Shown one piece after another: positions 20,228 to 30,199 of a stretch of DNA of 64,000 bases. A program made the position numbers and the translations under genes. The notes beneath the pieces are model-generated. The model searched no databases. It was not told the DNA's origin and saw nothing but the letters and a program-made list of their open reading frames with translations. The stretch is from Pseudomonadota bacterium (GTDB lineage Bacteria; Pseudomonadota; Gammaproteobacteria; Burkholderiales; Rhodocyclaceae). Within the stretch, counting starts at the first letter, position 1; each line of letters starts with the position of its first letter. The stretch lies in NCBI GenBank assembly GCA_029776255.1, contig JAKOTN010000026.1, positions 179,024-243,023 of the forward strand, written 5' to 3'.

Positions 20228-21115
20228 TCACGGCACGACTCCTGCCTTTTCCGGAGGCAATTCAGCCGCCAGCATCCGCGTTTCGCGCCGCATGTGCCAT
20301 TCGACAACCGCCTTGGCAACCAAGGTAACCAATGCCAGCAGGGCGAGAACGGAGGCCGACGCAAACGCGCCGACCGCGTTGTATTCGTTGTAGAGGATCT
20401 CGACATGCAACGGCAAGGTGTTGGTCTCGCCGCGAATGTGACCGGAAACCACCGAAACGGCGCCGAATTCGCCCATCGCGCGGGCATTGGCGAGAATCAC
20501 GCCGTAAAGCAAACCCCAGCGGATATTCGGCAGCGTCACCCGACGAAACATCTGCCAACCGGTCGCCCCAAGGGAAATAGCCGCCTCTTCCTCGTCTTTG
20601 CCTTGCGCCTGCATCAAGGGAATCAATTCGCGGGCGACGAAGGGAAAGGTGATGAACATCGTGACAATGACGATTCCCGGCAACGCGAAAACCACTTTGA
20701 CGTCGTGCGCGGCCAGCCAGCCGCCGAACAGCCCCTGCGCCCCGAAAATCAACAGGAAAACCAGGCCGACGACCACCGGCGAAACGGCGAACGGCAGGTC
20801 AATCAAGGTGATCAACAAGCTTTTGCCACGAAAATCGAATTTAGCGATGGCCCAGGCCGCCGCCACGCCGACGACGACATTGAACGGCAGCACGAAAAGC
20901 GCCACGAACACGGTCAGCAAAATCGCTGAACGCGTTTCGCCATCGCTCAGTGCGTCGCGATACGCCGGCCAACCGGCGGCGAGAGCCTCGACAAAGACCG
21001 CCAACAAAGGCAGCGCGAGGAAAAAGAACAGAAACCCGAGCCCAAGGCCGAGCAGCAATGACCGCAACCAGCGCGGCTCGGTATTGGCACGTCGCAAGGC
21101 TGGCGCGCTCATCAT
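20228..21115 (-). CDS. cysW: Sulfate/thiosulfate ABC transporter permease CysW
   Basis: 295-aa inner-membrane permease with about six helices and the coupling EAA-like loop (DEEEAAISLGATGWQMF) that contacts CysA. The start is the double ATG at 21110-21115, overlapping the cysT stop by 4 bases. The much longer open frame reaching 21580 is antisense-like sequence inside cysT and is excluded. Confidence 0.95.
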   Translation of the reverse strand: MMSAPALRRANTEPRWLRSLLLGLGLGFLFFFLALPLLAVFVEALAAGWPAYRDALSDGETRSAILLTVFVALFVLPFNVVVGVAAAWAIAKFDFRGKSLLITLIDLPFAVSPVVVGLVFLLIFGAQGLFGGWLAAHDVKVVFALPGIVIVTMFITFPFVARELIPLMQAQGKDEEEAAISLGATGWQMFRRVTLPNIRWGLLYGVILANARAMGEFGAVSVVSGHIRGETNTLPLHVEILYNEYNAVGAFASASVLALLALVTLVAKAVVEWHMRRETRMLAAELPPEKAGVVP

Positions 21116-21978
21116 GCCCCCCTGCCGGCACCACGCCCGCCGTGGCCGCTGTGGCGATTGGCCGCCCACCATTGCAAGGCGTTGACCGATAAAAGAAGCA
21201 CGAATGAAATCAACAGCATCACTACCGCCAGGGCAGTGGCGCCAATCACATCGTATTGTTCCAGTTTCGAAATGATCAGCAGTGGTGTGATTTCCGAAAT
21301 CAACGGCATGTTGCCGGCGATGAAGATCACCGACCCGTATTCGCCTATCGAACGCGAGAAGGCCAGGGTGAAACCGGTCAACAAAGCCGGAAAGATTCCC
21401 GGCAGAAGCACCCGCGTGAACGTCTGCAAACGTGAGGCGCCCAGCGACGCCGCGGCCTCTTCGACTTCGGGTTCGATGTCTTCGATCACCGGTTGCAATG
21501 TCCGCACGACGAAGGGCAAGCCGATGAAAGTCAACGCCACGACGATGCCCACGGGCGTGAAGGCAACCTTGATGCCCCACGGCTCGAGGTGTTTCCCGAT
21601 CCAGCCGTTACCCGCGTAGAGAGTCGCCAAGGTGATGCCGGCAACGGCCGTCGGCAGGGCGAAGGGCAAATCGACCAGCGCGTCGATCGCACGCTTGCCA
21701 GGAAACGAGTAGCGGACAAGGACCCACGCCACGATCAGGCCAAAAACGGCATTTATCGTTGCCGCCAAAACGGACGCCCCAAAAGTGACGCGATACGACG
21801 CCATCGCCCGTTCTCCGCTGGCGATGGCCCAGAACTCGCCAAGCGTCAGATTGCTGGCCTTGAACGCCAAGCCGGAAAGCGGTAGCAAAATCAGCAACGA
21901 CAGATAAACCAGAGTACACCCCAACGACAGCCCAAAACCGGGCAACACCTGGCGGCGGTAAGCGGCGGTGACAAACAT
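21112..21978 (-). CDS. cysT: Sulfate/thiosulfate ABC transporter permease CysT (CysU)
   Basis: 288-aa partner permease of CysW with the same six-helix layout. Family segments include FALPTAVAGITLATLYA, the loop EVEEAAASLGASRLQTF and SRSIGEYGSVIFIAGN. It overlaps cysW by 4 bases and starts 61 bases after the binding-protein gene. Confidence 0.95.
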   Translation of the reverse strand: MFVTAAYRRQVLPGFGLSLGCTLVYLSLLILLPLSGLAFKASNLTLGEFWAIASGERAMASYRVTFGASVLAATINAVFGLIVAWVLVRYSFPGKRAIDALVDLPFALPTAVAGITLATLYAGNGWIGKHLEPWGIKVAFTPVGIVVALTFIGLPFVVRTLQPVIEDIEPEVEEAAASLGASRLQTFTRVLLPGIFPALLTGFTLAFSRSIGEYGSVIFIAGNMPLISEITPLLIISKLEQYDVIGATALAVVMLLISFVLLLSVNALQWWAANRHSGHGGRGAGRGA

Positions 21979-22039
21979 TTCGATAACCGATCACAGAAAA
22001 ATGCCGGCGCACGACAAGTCGCTCCGGCGGCCAGCCCGC

Positions 22040-23044
22040 TTATTTTTGCTGATAAATTTGGTCGAACGTACCGCCATCCTTGAAATGCGTGGGGAACGCC
22101 TTGCTCCAACCACCGAACATTTCATCGACGGTGAACGTCTTGATGGGGGGAAACTGGGCGGCGTACTTTTTAAGCAGCGCCGGATCGCGCGGGCGCAGAT
22201 AGTTTTGTGCGGCGTTTTCCTGGCCCACCGCCGACCACAGATAGTCGAGATACGCCTGCGCCAACTTGCGGGTTCCCCGTTTATCCACCACGCGCTCGAC
22301 GATAGCCACTGGAAATTCGGTGAGAACCGATAGCGACGGGTAAACGATTTCGAATTCGCCCTTGCCAAATTCGCGGGCGATCAACTCGGCTTCGCTTTCG
22401 AAGGAAATCAGGACATCGCCAATCCGCCGTTGCATGAACGTCGTTGTCGCGTCGCGACCACCGGCGGCGAATAACGGTGCATTTTTCAACAAGCGACCCA
22501 CAAAATCCTGCGCCGTGCGCTCGTTGCCGCCCGCTTGCCGGAGAGCAAAGCCCCAGGCAGCCAGATAGCTATACCGACCGTTACCGGTATTTTTGGGATG
22601 CGGCAGGATGACCTGGACGCCGGGTTTAACCACATCGCCCCAATCCCTGATCGCTTTCGGATTTCCCTTACGAACGATGAAAATCATCGTCGACGTGTAA
22701 GGAGAGGCATTGTTGGGAAATTTCCTCGCGTAATCCTTGGCCACGAGACCTTTGTCGACCAGAAAATCGACGTCGGAGGCTTGATTCATCGTCACGACAT
22801 CGGCTTCCAACCCGTCGGCCACCGCTCGCACCTGCTTGCTGGATCCAGCGTGCGACTGCCGGACTTCGACCGTTTCGCCGGCGACCGCTTTCCAGTGCTT
22901 CAGAAAGAGGGGGTTGTAATCCTTGTAAAAATCGCGCGCGACATCGTAGGAGACATTGAGCAGACCACCGCCGTCGGCAATGGCGGCGGTGGCAAACAGC
23001 ATGGCGAAAAACCCCGCCAACAACGACCGAAACTTTCGGAACAT
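22040..23044 (-). CDS. sbp: Periplasmic sulfate-binding protein
   Basis: 334-aa sulfate/thiosulfate-binding protein delivering substrate to CysTWA. A signal peptide is cleaved near AIA/DGGG. Family motifs include LNVSYDVARDFYKDYN, the HAGSSKQ loop and PHPKNTGNGRYSYLAAWG. ATG at 23044 is chosen over 23059 because a GGAG box lies 6-9 bases upstream. It could equally be called cysP; sequence alone does not separate sulfate from thiosulfate preference. First gene of the operon. Confidence 0.93.
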   Translation of the reverse strand: MFRKFRSLLAGFFAMLFATAAIADGGGLLNVSYDVARDFYKDYNPLFLKHWKAVAGETVEVRQSHAGSSKQVRAVADGLEADVVTMNQASDVDFLVDKGLVAKDYARKFPNNASPYTSTMIFIVRKGNPKAIRDWGDVVKPGVQVILPHPKNTGNGRYSYLAAWGFALRQAGGNERTAQDFVGRLLKNAPLFAAGGRDATTTFMQRRIGDVLISFESEAELIAREFGKGEFEIVYPSLSVLTEFPVAIVERVVDKRGTRKLAQAYLDYLWSAVGQENAAQNYLRPRDPALLKKYAAQFPPIKTFTVDEMFGGWSKAFPTHFKDGGTFDQIYQQK

Positions 23045-23077
23045 GAACACACTCCGCATCGAACAGCAAAAGAACCC

Positions 23078-23105
23078 ACTATAACGACACCAAATAGAAC
23101 AACAA
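23078..23105 (-). promoter_or_regulatory. Probable sigma-70 promoter of the sulfate transporter operon
   Basis: On the minus strand TTGTTG (23100-23105) and TATAGT (23078-23083) are 16 bases apart, predicting transcription from about 23070. Immediately upstream is AT-rich DNA with four TTTA units. A CysB site would be expected around here, but I cannot identify one with confidence. Confidence 0.5.
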
Positions 23106-23111
23106 AGTATC

Positions 23112-23129
23112 TTTATTTATTTATTTATT
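23112..23129 (+). repeat. TTTA tetranucleotide repeat (4.5 units)
   Basis: Four perfect TTTA units plus TT, 7 bases upstream of the predicted -35 of the sulfate transporter promoter. It stands out as AT-only sequence in a GC-rich genome. It may serve as an UP-like element; copy number could change by slippage. Confidence 0.6.
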
Positions 23130-23278
23130 CCAATTTCGAATTTTGATGGCCAAGACGAGCCTCGCGAACCCACGGCAAGCAAACGCGCCGGAATCCGCGC
23201 ACTGCATCAGCCCGGCACCCGTCATGGAACCCGGCAACCGTTGGCCGGTGATCAGACGAGGTATACGGGTAACTCGCC

Positions 23279-24454
23279 TTAACGTTTCAGCCAAATGGAC
23301 CCCGTTCTCGGGGGATTGACCGGCAGCTTGCCGAAAGGAATATTGCCCACATAAACAGGTGGTTTCGCCGCCTCCGCAACGGGCTTGCCGGCCTCTGGGG
23401 CGGGGGCGGGGACGGGCCCGACCTCGGGCGTGACCTCGCCGTGTTCCACTTCCGGCTGGGGGGCCGGCGACCGTGGTGACATTTTTTTTCGTGGTGCGCC
23501 CTTATCGCCAGAGCCGCGATCACCATGGTGCTCGGAATAGTCAGGGGGAATTTCCCGAATTCCAGACAGGGCGCCGCCGGACTGCTTCTGGCTCCAGTGA
23601 CGCCCCACCAGCAACGCGATCTGGCCGATGATCGCCAAAATGATCACGACCCACGCCAAGGGGTATTGGAGCATCTCGCGCAATAAGCGGGACAAATCGG
23701 CAATTGGGTTAGAGGCGCCAGCCGCGCCCGCCGACCAGGAGCCTTGGCCGGCCGACGCATCGCGCCGCCCCCAGGATCCGCCGTTGTAATCGGCCACCGT
23801 CAACGCGAAATCGCCTTGCGCCAGCGAGATTTCCCCTCCTTGCGCAATAAGACGAAATCCGTCAACACCCGCCAGTGAAAAGGTCCGCCGCCCCTCTTCG
23901 TCGACGCGGAGATCCACCGCTTCCGATACCAATTGGGCGAGCGCCATGCGCAGATCGTATACGGCGGCGGAGATTTCTTCGCCAGGGTCAAACGCCAGTT
24001 CGTGCCGAGCATGTCCAGTCTCTCGCCAAAAAGCGCGCGGATTGCTTTGCTGCTTGATATTGAGCAGATTGTGAAACACAGCCGACAACGGATCGGCGTG
24101 CTCAATTCCCCCTTCGACGGTCGTGGCGTGGCTGGCGACCGACGCCCGAAGCAATTCGACGAGAGGCACGGCGTGCGGCGCTTTCGCGCGAGACTCCCAG
24201 GCTTGCGGATTGCCCCCTTCCAGCACCGACACCCGCAACTCCTCGTGCGAATCAAATGTGCCAAGGCCAATTAAACCAGAAAACGAAAATATGTCGTTAC
24301 GGCCGGACGATTCGCCGACGGCGTCGGAGGACCATGTCATCAACGGATCGTTGATAGCCAAAGGCAAGGCGACAACGGCGCTGGAAAACCACGTCAAGTG
24401 CAATAAACCCGACAGTGCGCAGCACTTCATCAGCCGCAACATTATTTTTCGCAT
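23279..24454 (-). CDS. Uncharacterised membrane-anchored protein with proline-rich C-terminus
   Basis: 391 aa, family not recognised. Signal-peptide-like N-terminus (hydrophobic 12-30), an extracytoplasmic domain to about 260, one clear transmembrane helix at about 265-284 (WVVIILAIIGQIALLVG), then a basic and Pro/Ala/Glu-rich cytoplasmic tail of about 100 residues. A Gly/Ser-rich linker (about 225-250) precedes the helix. The signal, exterior domain, helix and low-complexity tail recall envelope scaffold proteins, but I assign no function. ATG at 24454 is favoured because the signal peptide begins there. Divergent from the gene at 25030. Confidence 0.65.
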   Translation of the reverse strand: MRKIMLRLMKCCALSGLLHLTWFSSAVVALPLAINDPLMTWSSDAVGESSGRNDIFSFSGLIGLGTFDSHEELRVSVLEGGNPQAWESRAKAPHAVPLVELLRASVASHATTVEGGIEHADPLSAVFHNLLNIKQQSNPRAFWRETGHARHELAFDPGEEISAAVYDLRMALAQLVSEAVDLRVDEEGRRTFSLAGVDGFRLIAQGGEISLAQGDFALTVADYNGGSWGRRDASAGQGSWSAGAAGASNPIADLSRLLREMLQYPLAWVVIILAIIGQIALLVGRHWSQKQSGGALSGIREIPPDYSEHHGDRGSGDKGAPRKKMSPRSPAPQPEVEHGEVTPEVGPVPAPAPEAGKPVAEAAKPPVYVGNIPFGKLPVNPPRTGSIWLKR

Positions 24455-25029
24455 CACAACATACCCCACGAGCTCACGCAAGAAACGTGCATTTCCAACA
24501 AACATAGTCGAGCCAATTGTATCGCCAGCAATCAAATGCAGCCAATTCAACCGTCTTTGTGCCGCGTTGATGGAATTCTAGTAACACGAAACTCCTTTTG
24601 TTTCAGCGTGCCGGCCATCGTAAAAAATGTTTTATCAAGATGCCGGTGCGCGCGGTTGTCAAATCCCGATCCACAAACGGCGAAAGCGCCACCTGCCGTT
24701 TATCGCCCTCCGCCAAACAGCCGTTGTCCCCACAGTTAAAGGACGCAAGTCTCTTCCCGCTATTTTGTCGGCCGCCGACGAAATCACGAAAGCGGAACTG
24801 GCATCAAATGACAACTATTTCACATACTTGCAGCCGATCGCATGGCACCATCGCCTCGCGCGGACACGGCGATGTCCGGTGAATGGCGAGGCTCGCCCAA
24901 GCCAAACTCGCAACCGATGCTTCCAAGCTGTGACGATCACTGAAACGCACGTCGGCCATGACGTTCGCGGACAAGGGCAACCGCCACGCGTGGCCAGATT
25001 TCTTCCTGGAGAGATCCAGAAAACTCGAC
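24455..25029. other. Intergenic region without a recognisable gene
   Basis: 575 bases between two divergent uncharacterised genes, with lower GC and irregular codon structure. Open frames crossing it have no family resemblance and no plausible start signals. I see one small perfect hairpin (CGGACA ... TGTCCG, about 24869-24886) and no clear promoter. It could carry the regulatory regions of both genes or eroded coding DNA. Confidence 0.5.
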
Positions 25030-26166
25030 ATGTCCAACTTATTTCGCATCAAACTGACCGGCAGAATACTGCCCGGACACACTCGCGACAGCACAGCCAT
25101 CAGCCTGTCCTCCTTGATGGGCATCAATTTGGAGCGGGCATTGGGTCTTCTGACCGGTCGAGAGGAAATCGTCAAACACAATCTAACCGGCGAGAAAGTG
25201 CCGCGTTACGTGATGGCCCTGGAGAAGAGCGGCGCCGAAGTGCGTGTCGAACGAATGGACGCTTCCGACGACGACGATCCGCCCAGCCCGTGGATGACGT
25301 CGACCTCGACGCTGCCGGTACTCGATTTCCCGACGTTGATCATGTCAGAAGTGGAAGAAGCTCCGCCGGCCACGGCTTCCATGGCACCGAAGGTCAAAAC
25401 GTGGCCTTCGACTCCCCCTCCAGAGCCACGGGCGCCAACGGAAACCATGCATTGCCCGGCTTGTGGGACCCGGCAAGCAAAACGTAATCTCTGCACCGCG
25501 TGTGGTATAGATATGTCGCGCCTGTCGGCGACCGAAAACAAGAACAATAGAACGCTCGCTCCCGCCTTTAAATCGGCCTACACGCCGCCCCGGGCGGACG
25601 TAAGAGACGCCGTCGAGCGGCCAAGTTACAGCGCCACGCCCCATCCGCTGGCCTTGTCGACACAGGGACGCATTGGGCGCTTGCGGTATATGGCATATTC
25701 GATTCCCGCCTACCTGCCCTTGGCCGCGACCTCGCTGATTGGCCTCATCCTGACCGCCATCATCGACTCAAAAGCGATCCTCATTCTGTTTATCGGCATT
25801 GGCTGGTTGGTGACGTCGATTCTTGGCATTCGGATACTGATTTTGCGGCTACACGATCTTAATCGTAGCGGTTGGTGGATTCTGGCCGGTATTCTGGCCG
25901 GGGTGGCCGGAGTGACCAGCGGCGCGCCGTGGCTGCTGATTATTCCCGGCGCCGGTTCACTCGCCCTGCTGTTCTGGCCCGGCAAACACGCAAGCAACGA
26001 CTACGGACCGCCGTCAGGCGAAAACACGATCTGGACAATCGTCGGCGCCGTTACCATGGTCGGCCTGACGCTCATCGGCAGTACGATTTCGCCCGCGAAG
26101 AAATTCATCGGCCCCGGCGGACTCCCCGATGTCCGCCTTTCGCAGCTATCGAACAAAAGCCAATAA
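25030..26166 (+). CDS. DUF805 membrane protein with N-terminal accessory domain and zinc ribbon
   Basis: 378 aa. Residues 1-75 form a compact accessory domain (starts MSNLFRIKLTGRILPG; ALEKSGAEVRVE at its end). An acidic and proline-rich linker follows, then a four-cysteine zinc ribbon (Cys142, 145, 155, 158, in CPACG and CTACG), another linker, and a DUF805 membrane domain (about 212-330) with hallmark GRIGRLRY, RLHDLNRSGWW and NDYGPP. About four to five helices are predicted. The function of DUF805 is unknown. ATG at 25030 fits the start of the N-terminal domain; the frame is open to 24958 but without a better ribosome-binding site. Confidence 0.75.
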   Translation: MSNLFRIKLTGRILPGHTRDSTAISLSSLMGINLERALGLLTGREEIVKHNLTGEKVPRYVMALEKSGAEVRVERMDASDDDDPPSPWMTSTSTLPVLDFPTLIMSEVEEAPPATASMAPKVKTWPSTPPPEPRAPTETMHCPACGTRQAKRNLCTACGIDMSRLSATENKNNRTLAPAFKSAYTPPRADVRDAVERPSYSATPHPLALSTQGRIGRLRYMAYSIPAYLPLAATSLIGLILTAIIDSKAILILFIGIGWLVTSILGIRILILRLHDLNRSGWWILAGILAGVAGVTSGAPWLLIIPGAGSLALLFWPGKHASNDYGPPSGENTIWTIVGAVTMVGLTLIGSTISPAKKFIGPGGLPDVRLSQLSNKSQ

Positions 26167-26202
26167 AAACCTCGAATACCTCGTCTTCCGCGACGTTTCC
26201 GG

Positions 26203-27392
<1,190 letters not shown>

Positions 27393-27426
27393 CTAAGGGT
27401 TGAATGTAGAGCGCCCGATTCTAACA

Positions 27427-27801
27427 TCAGAGAATCAGGAAGACCTCGAACTCGACGCGCCGCCACGGATTGGGGTCGTCGCGCAATGCCGACACCCGCG
27501 CCTCAAGCGGTTCTCCGTTGTCGAGCGCTCTGGCCACCGCGGCGTTTTCGGCACGCGGCACATAACCGAGTTGTCGGCCGTGCCACTCGACACGAACCGC
27601 TTTCGGATCATGGCGGTTCCGTGGCTCGCGAACCAACACCAAACGATCACCTAGCTTGATCTGCGACCAAAGCTCGCCCACGGCGTAGTACTGACTGCCG
27701 GCCAAGGGCGAGCTTTGCACCAGCACCTTCACCGACTCGGCCCCACACGTGGCCGACAACACAAACAGCCACCAGGCAACACTACGCCGCATCGAACGCA
27801 T
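27427..27801 (-). CDS. Secreted HIRAN-domain protein
   Basis: 124 aa: a signal peptide (hydrophobic AWWLFVLSATCGAES) followed by a HIRAN domain containing KLGDRLVLVREPRNRHDPKAVRV and GRQLGYVPRAENAAVARAL. HIRAN domains usually bind DNA ends in the cytoplasm or nucleus, so a signal-bearing stand-alone copy is odd. ATGs at 27801 and 27792 both overlap the end of yraN by about 10-20 bases; I list the longer. It sits between yraN and the SIS gene, where E. coli has no gene. Confidence 0.75.
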   Translation of the reverse strand: MRSMRRSVAWWLFVLSATCGAESVKVLVQSSPLAGSQYYAVGELWSQIKLGDRLVLVREPRNRHDPKAVRVEWHGRQLGYVPRAENAAVARALDNGEPLEARVSALRDDPNPWRRVEFEVFLIL

Positions 27802-28198
27802 CGCGTATCCATTCGATGGCGCTTTCCGACAACGCGTCGAGAACAAGGCAATCGAAGCGGCAATCGCAATCGCCGTGCGCATGCCCGGCGAGATAGTGCC
27901 GCGCCGCCAGGATGAGTCGGCTTTGCTTGGAGGGAACGATACTGGCGGCCGCGCCACCATGACTGGCGCTACGCCGGAAACGCACTTCGACGAAGACAAG
28001 CCCTCGCCCGTGCCGGCAGATCAAATCCACCTCGCCGCCACGACAACGGTAATTGCGCGCCAGCACGACCAAGCCCTGCCGCTCCAGGAAACGCGCGGCC
28101 AGATCTTCGGCGCGCGCACCAGAGACGCGGGAACGGTCGGAATGCCCGAACGCTTTGCGCGTGTTATCTTTGTCGTTCAATTTCAAGCTGATCGCCAT
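27782..28198 (-). CDS. yraN: YraN-family (UPF0102) nuclease-fold protein
   Basis: 138-aa YraN. Its predicted endonuclease-like fold carries the motif GARAEDLAARFLERQG and the catalytic-type pattern YRCRGGEVDLI ... FVEVRFR, matching the E-x-D ... ExK-like site with arginine in the last position. The biological role is unsettled. ATG at 28198 overlaps the rsmI start codon on the other strand. Confidence 0.9.
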   Translation of the reverse strand: MAISLKLNDKDNTRKAFGHSDRSRVSGARAEDLAARFLERQGLVVLARNYRCRGGEVDLICRHGRGLVFVEVRFRRSASHGGAAASIVPSKQSRLILAARHYLAGHAHGDCDCRFDCLVLDALSESAIEWIRDAFDAA

Positions 28199-29039
28199 GA
28201 CGGAAGAATCTCCCGCATTATATTTGGTTCCCACGCCGATCGGTCATCTCGGCGATATCACTCAGCGAGCGCTGGAAATCTTGCGACAAGTGCCCTGGGT
28301 CGCCGCCGAGGATACGCGTCACAGCGGTCCCTTGCTGCGGCAACTGGGCTGCACGGCGCGCTTGCTGGCAGCCCACCAGCACAACGAGGAAGCGGCCGCG
28401 CAGCGGATCGTCGGCAAACTCACCGCCGGCGACTCGGTCGCTCTGGTAGTGGACGCCGGCACGCCCTGCGTTTCCGACCCCGGCGCGCGGCTGGTGGCGC
28501 GTGTCCGTGCCGCCGGCTTTCGGGTGGTACCGTTGCCGGGGCCTTGTGCGGCCGTCGTCGCGGTGTCGGCCGCCGGGCTGAATGACACACGCTTCCTGTT
28601 CCATGGTTTCCTGCCAACCAAATCCGGGCAACGAACCGAGACCCTGCGCGAGCTGGCGGCGCTACCTTACTCACTGGTCTTCTACGAAGCGCCGCATCGT
28701 ATCGTCGACACCGTCGCCGCCCTTGCGGAGGTGTTTGAGCCATCGCGGACGCTGATCCTGGCGCGCGAACTCACCAAGCTGTTCGAGCACATTCATAGCG
28801 GCCCGCTCGGCGACGCCTCCGCGTGGCTGTCCGCCGACCCCAATCGGCAGCGCGGGGAATTCGTGCTGATCGTCGACGGCGCCCCGGCGCCGGAGGACGA
28901 CCGCACGGGCGAACGCGTCTTGCGCCTGCTGCTCGACGACGGCCTGCCGGTCAGTCAGGCCGCGCGTCTGGCCCACGCCATCACCGGCGTCAGCAAAAAC
29001 ACCTTGTACCGGCTGGCGCTGGAATGGCGGCAAACCTGA
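28197..29039 (+). CDS. rsmI: 16S rRNA (cytidine-1402 2'-O)-methyltransferase
   Basis: 280-aa RsmI, a tetrapyrrole-methylase-fold enzyme adding the 2'-O-methyl to C1402 of 16S rRNA in the P site. Motifs are YLVPTPIGHLGDIT at the N-terminus, AEDTRHSG, DAGTPCVSDPGARLV, PLPGPCA and FYEAPHRI. ATG at 28197 shares two bases with the complement of the yraN start codon. No strong ribosome-binding site is seen before it. Confidence 0.96.
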   Translation: MTEESPALYLVPTPIGHLGDITQRALEILRQVPWVAAEDTRHSGPLLRQLGCTARLLAAHQHNEEAAAQRIVGKLTAGDSVALVVDAGTPCVSDPGARLVARVRAAGFRVVPLPGPCAAVVAVSAAGLNDTRFLFHGFLPTKSGQRTETLRELAALPYSLVFYEAPHRIVDTVAALAEVFEPSRTLILARELTKLFEHIHSGPLGDASAWLSADPNRQRGEFVLIVDGAPAPEDDRTGERVLRLLLDDGLPVSQAARLAHAITGVSKNTLYRLALEWRQT

Positions 29040-29116
29040 CGACGTGCGCGTGGATGTCGCCAATGGGAAGAAAAGAAATCAACTAAAATGGGTTATTCCT
29101 TCGGCGAGGCGCGTCC

Positions 29117-30154
29117 ATGCACATCACCCTTACCCGGCCCGACGACTGGCATCTTCATCTGCGCGACGGTCAAGCGCTGGCGGCAGTTCTACCGCACACG
29201 GCGCGCCAGTTCGCGCGCGCCATCGTGATGCCCAACCTGCGACCGCCGATCACCACGGTAGCGGCGGCGGGGGCCTACCGTGGGCGCATTCTCGCCGCCG
29301 TGCCGTCAGGCATGGCTTTCGAGCCGCTGATGACGCTGTACCTCACCGACAACACGCCGGCGGAAGAAATTGCCAAGGCCGTCGCCAGCGGTTTCGTCAA
29401 AGCGGTCAAACTTTATCCCGCCGGCGCGACGACCAACGCCGATTCGGGAGTCACCGGTCTCGACAAGTGTGCGGATGCGCTGGCGACCATGGAAGAACTG
29501 GGCTTACCGTTGTTGCTTCATGGCGAAGCCACCGACCCGGCGATCGACATTTTCGATCGTGAACAAGTGTTCATCGAGCAAGTCCTGCAACCCTTGTTGC
29601 GGCGATATCCGGGACTCAAGGTGGTACTCGAACACATCACCACCCGCGACGCCGTGGAATTCGTCAGCGCTTGCGGCGCCAACGTGGCGGCGACCCTCAC
29701 CGCGCACCATCTGCTCTACAACCGCAACGCCATTTTCGCCGGCGGTGTCCGCCCGCACTACTATTGCCTGCCGGTACTCAAGCGGGAAACACATCGTCAG
29801 GCGCTGCTGCTCGCGGCCACCTCCGGCAACAGTAAATTCTTTCTTGGCACCGATTCGGCGCCGCACGCGCGAACCGCCAAGGAAGCCAGCTGTGGCTGCG
29901 CCGGCTGCTACACCGCGCATGCGGCACTGGAACTCTACGCCGAAGCCTTTGAATCCGTGGCGGCGCTTGACAAGCTGGAAGCGTTTGCCAGTTTCCACGG
30001 CGCCGATTTTTACGGTTTGCCGCGCAATACCGGCCACGTCACGCTGGAAAAAACCGATTGGCACGCGCCGAATTCCTTTCCTTATCTCGACGACGACACC
30101 CTGTTGCCCTTGCGCGCCGGCGAGTCGCTACGCTGGCGCATGCGCGACGATTGA
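29117..30154 (+). CDS. pyrC: Dihydroorotase
   Basis: 345-aa class II dihydroorotase interconverting carbamoyl aspartate and dihydroorotate in pyrimidine synthesis. Zinc ligands are visible in [10 protein letters not shown] (HxH), the lysine to be carboxylated in [24 protein letters not shown] and the catalytic aspartate in GTDSAPH. A weak -10 (TAAAAT, 29084-29089) precedes it. Confidence 0.97.
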   Translation: MHITLTRPDDWHLHLRDGQALAAVLPHTARQFARAIVMPNLRPPITTVAAAGAYRGRILAAVPSGMAFEPLMTLYLTDNTPAEEIAKAVASGFVKAVKLYPAGATTNADSGVTGLDKCADALATMEELGLPLLLHGEATDPAIDIFDREQVFIEQVLQPLLRRYPGLKVVLEHITTRDAVEFVSACGANVAATLTAHHLLYNRNAIFAGGVRPHYYCLPVLKRETHRQALLLAATSGNSKFFLGTDSAPHARTAKEASCGCAGCYTAHAALELYAEAFESVAALDKLEAFASFHGADFYGLPRNTGHVTLEKTDWHAPNSFPYLDDDTLLPLRAGESLRWRMRDD

Positions 30155-30199
30155 TGTCGGGATCTAACGCCAGATCGAAAAGGCTCGAGGAGAACCACC

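Noticed and set aside
19166..20929. Plus-strand open frame of 587 codons opposite cysA and cysW
   Set aside because: Both transporter genes have complete motifs on the minus strand; this frame shows only codon-bias shadow.
24627..25487. 286-codon plus-strand frame before the DUF805 gene
   Set aside because: Its second half overlaps the DUF805 gene in another frame, and the translation is rich in Arg/Gln/His without domain character.
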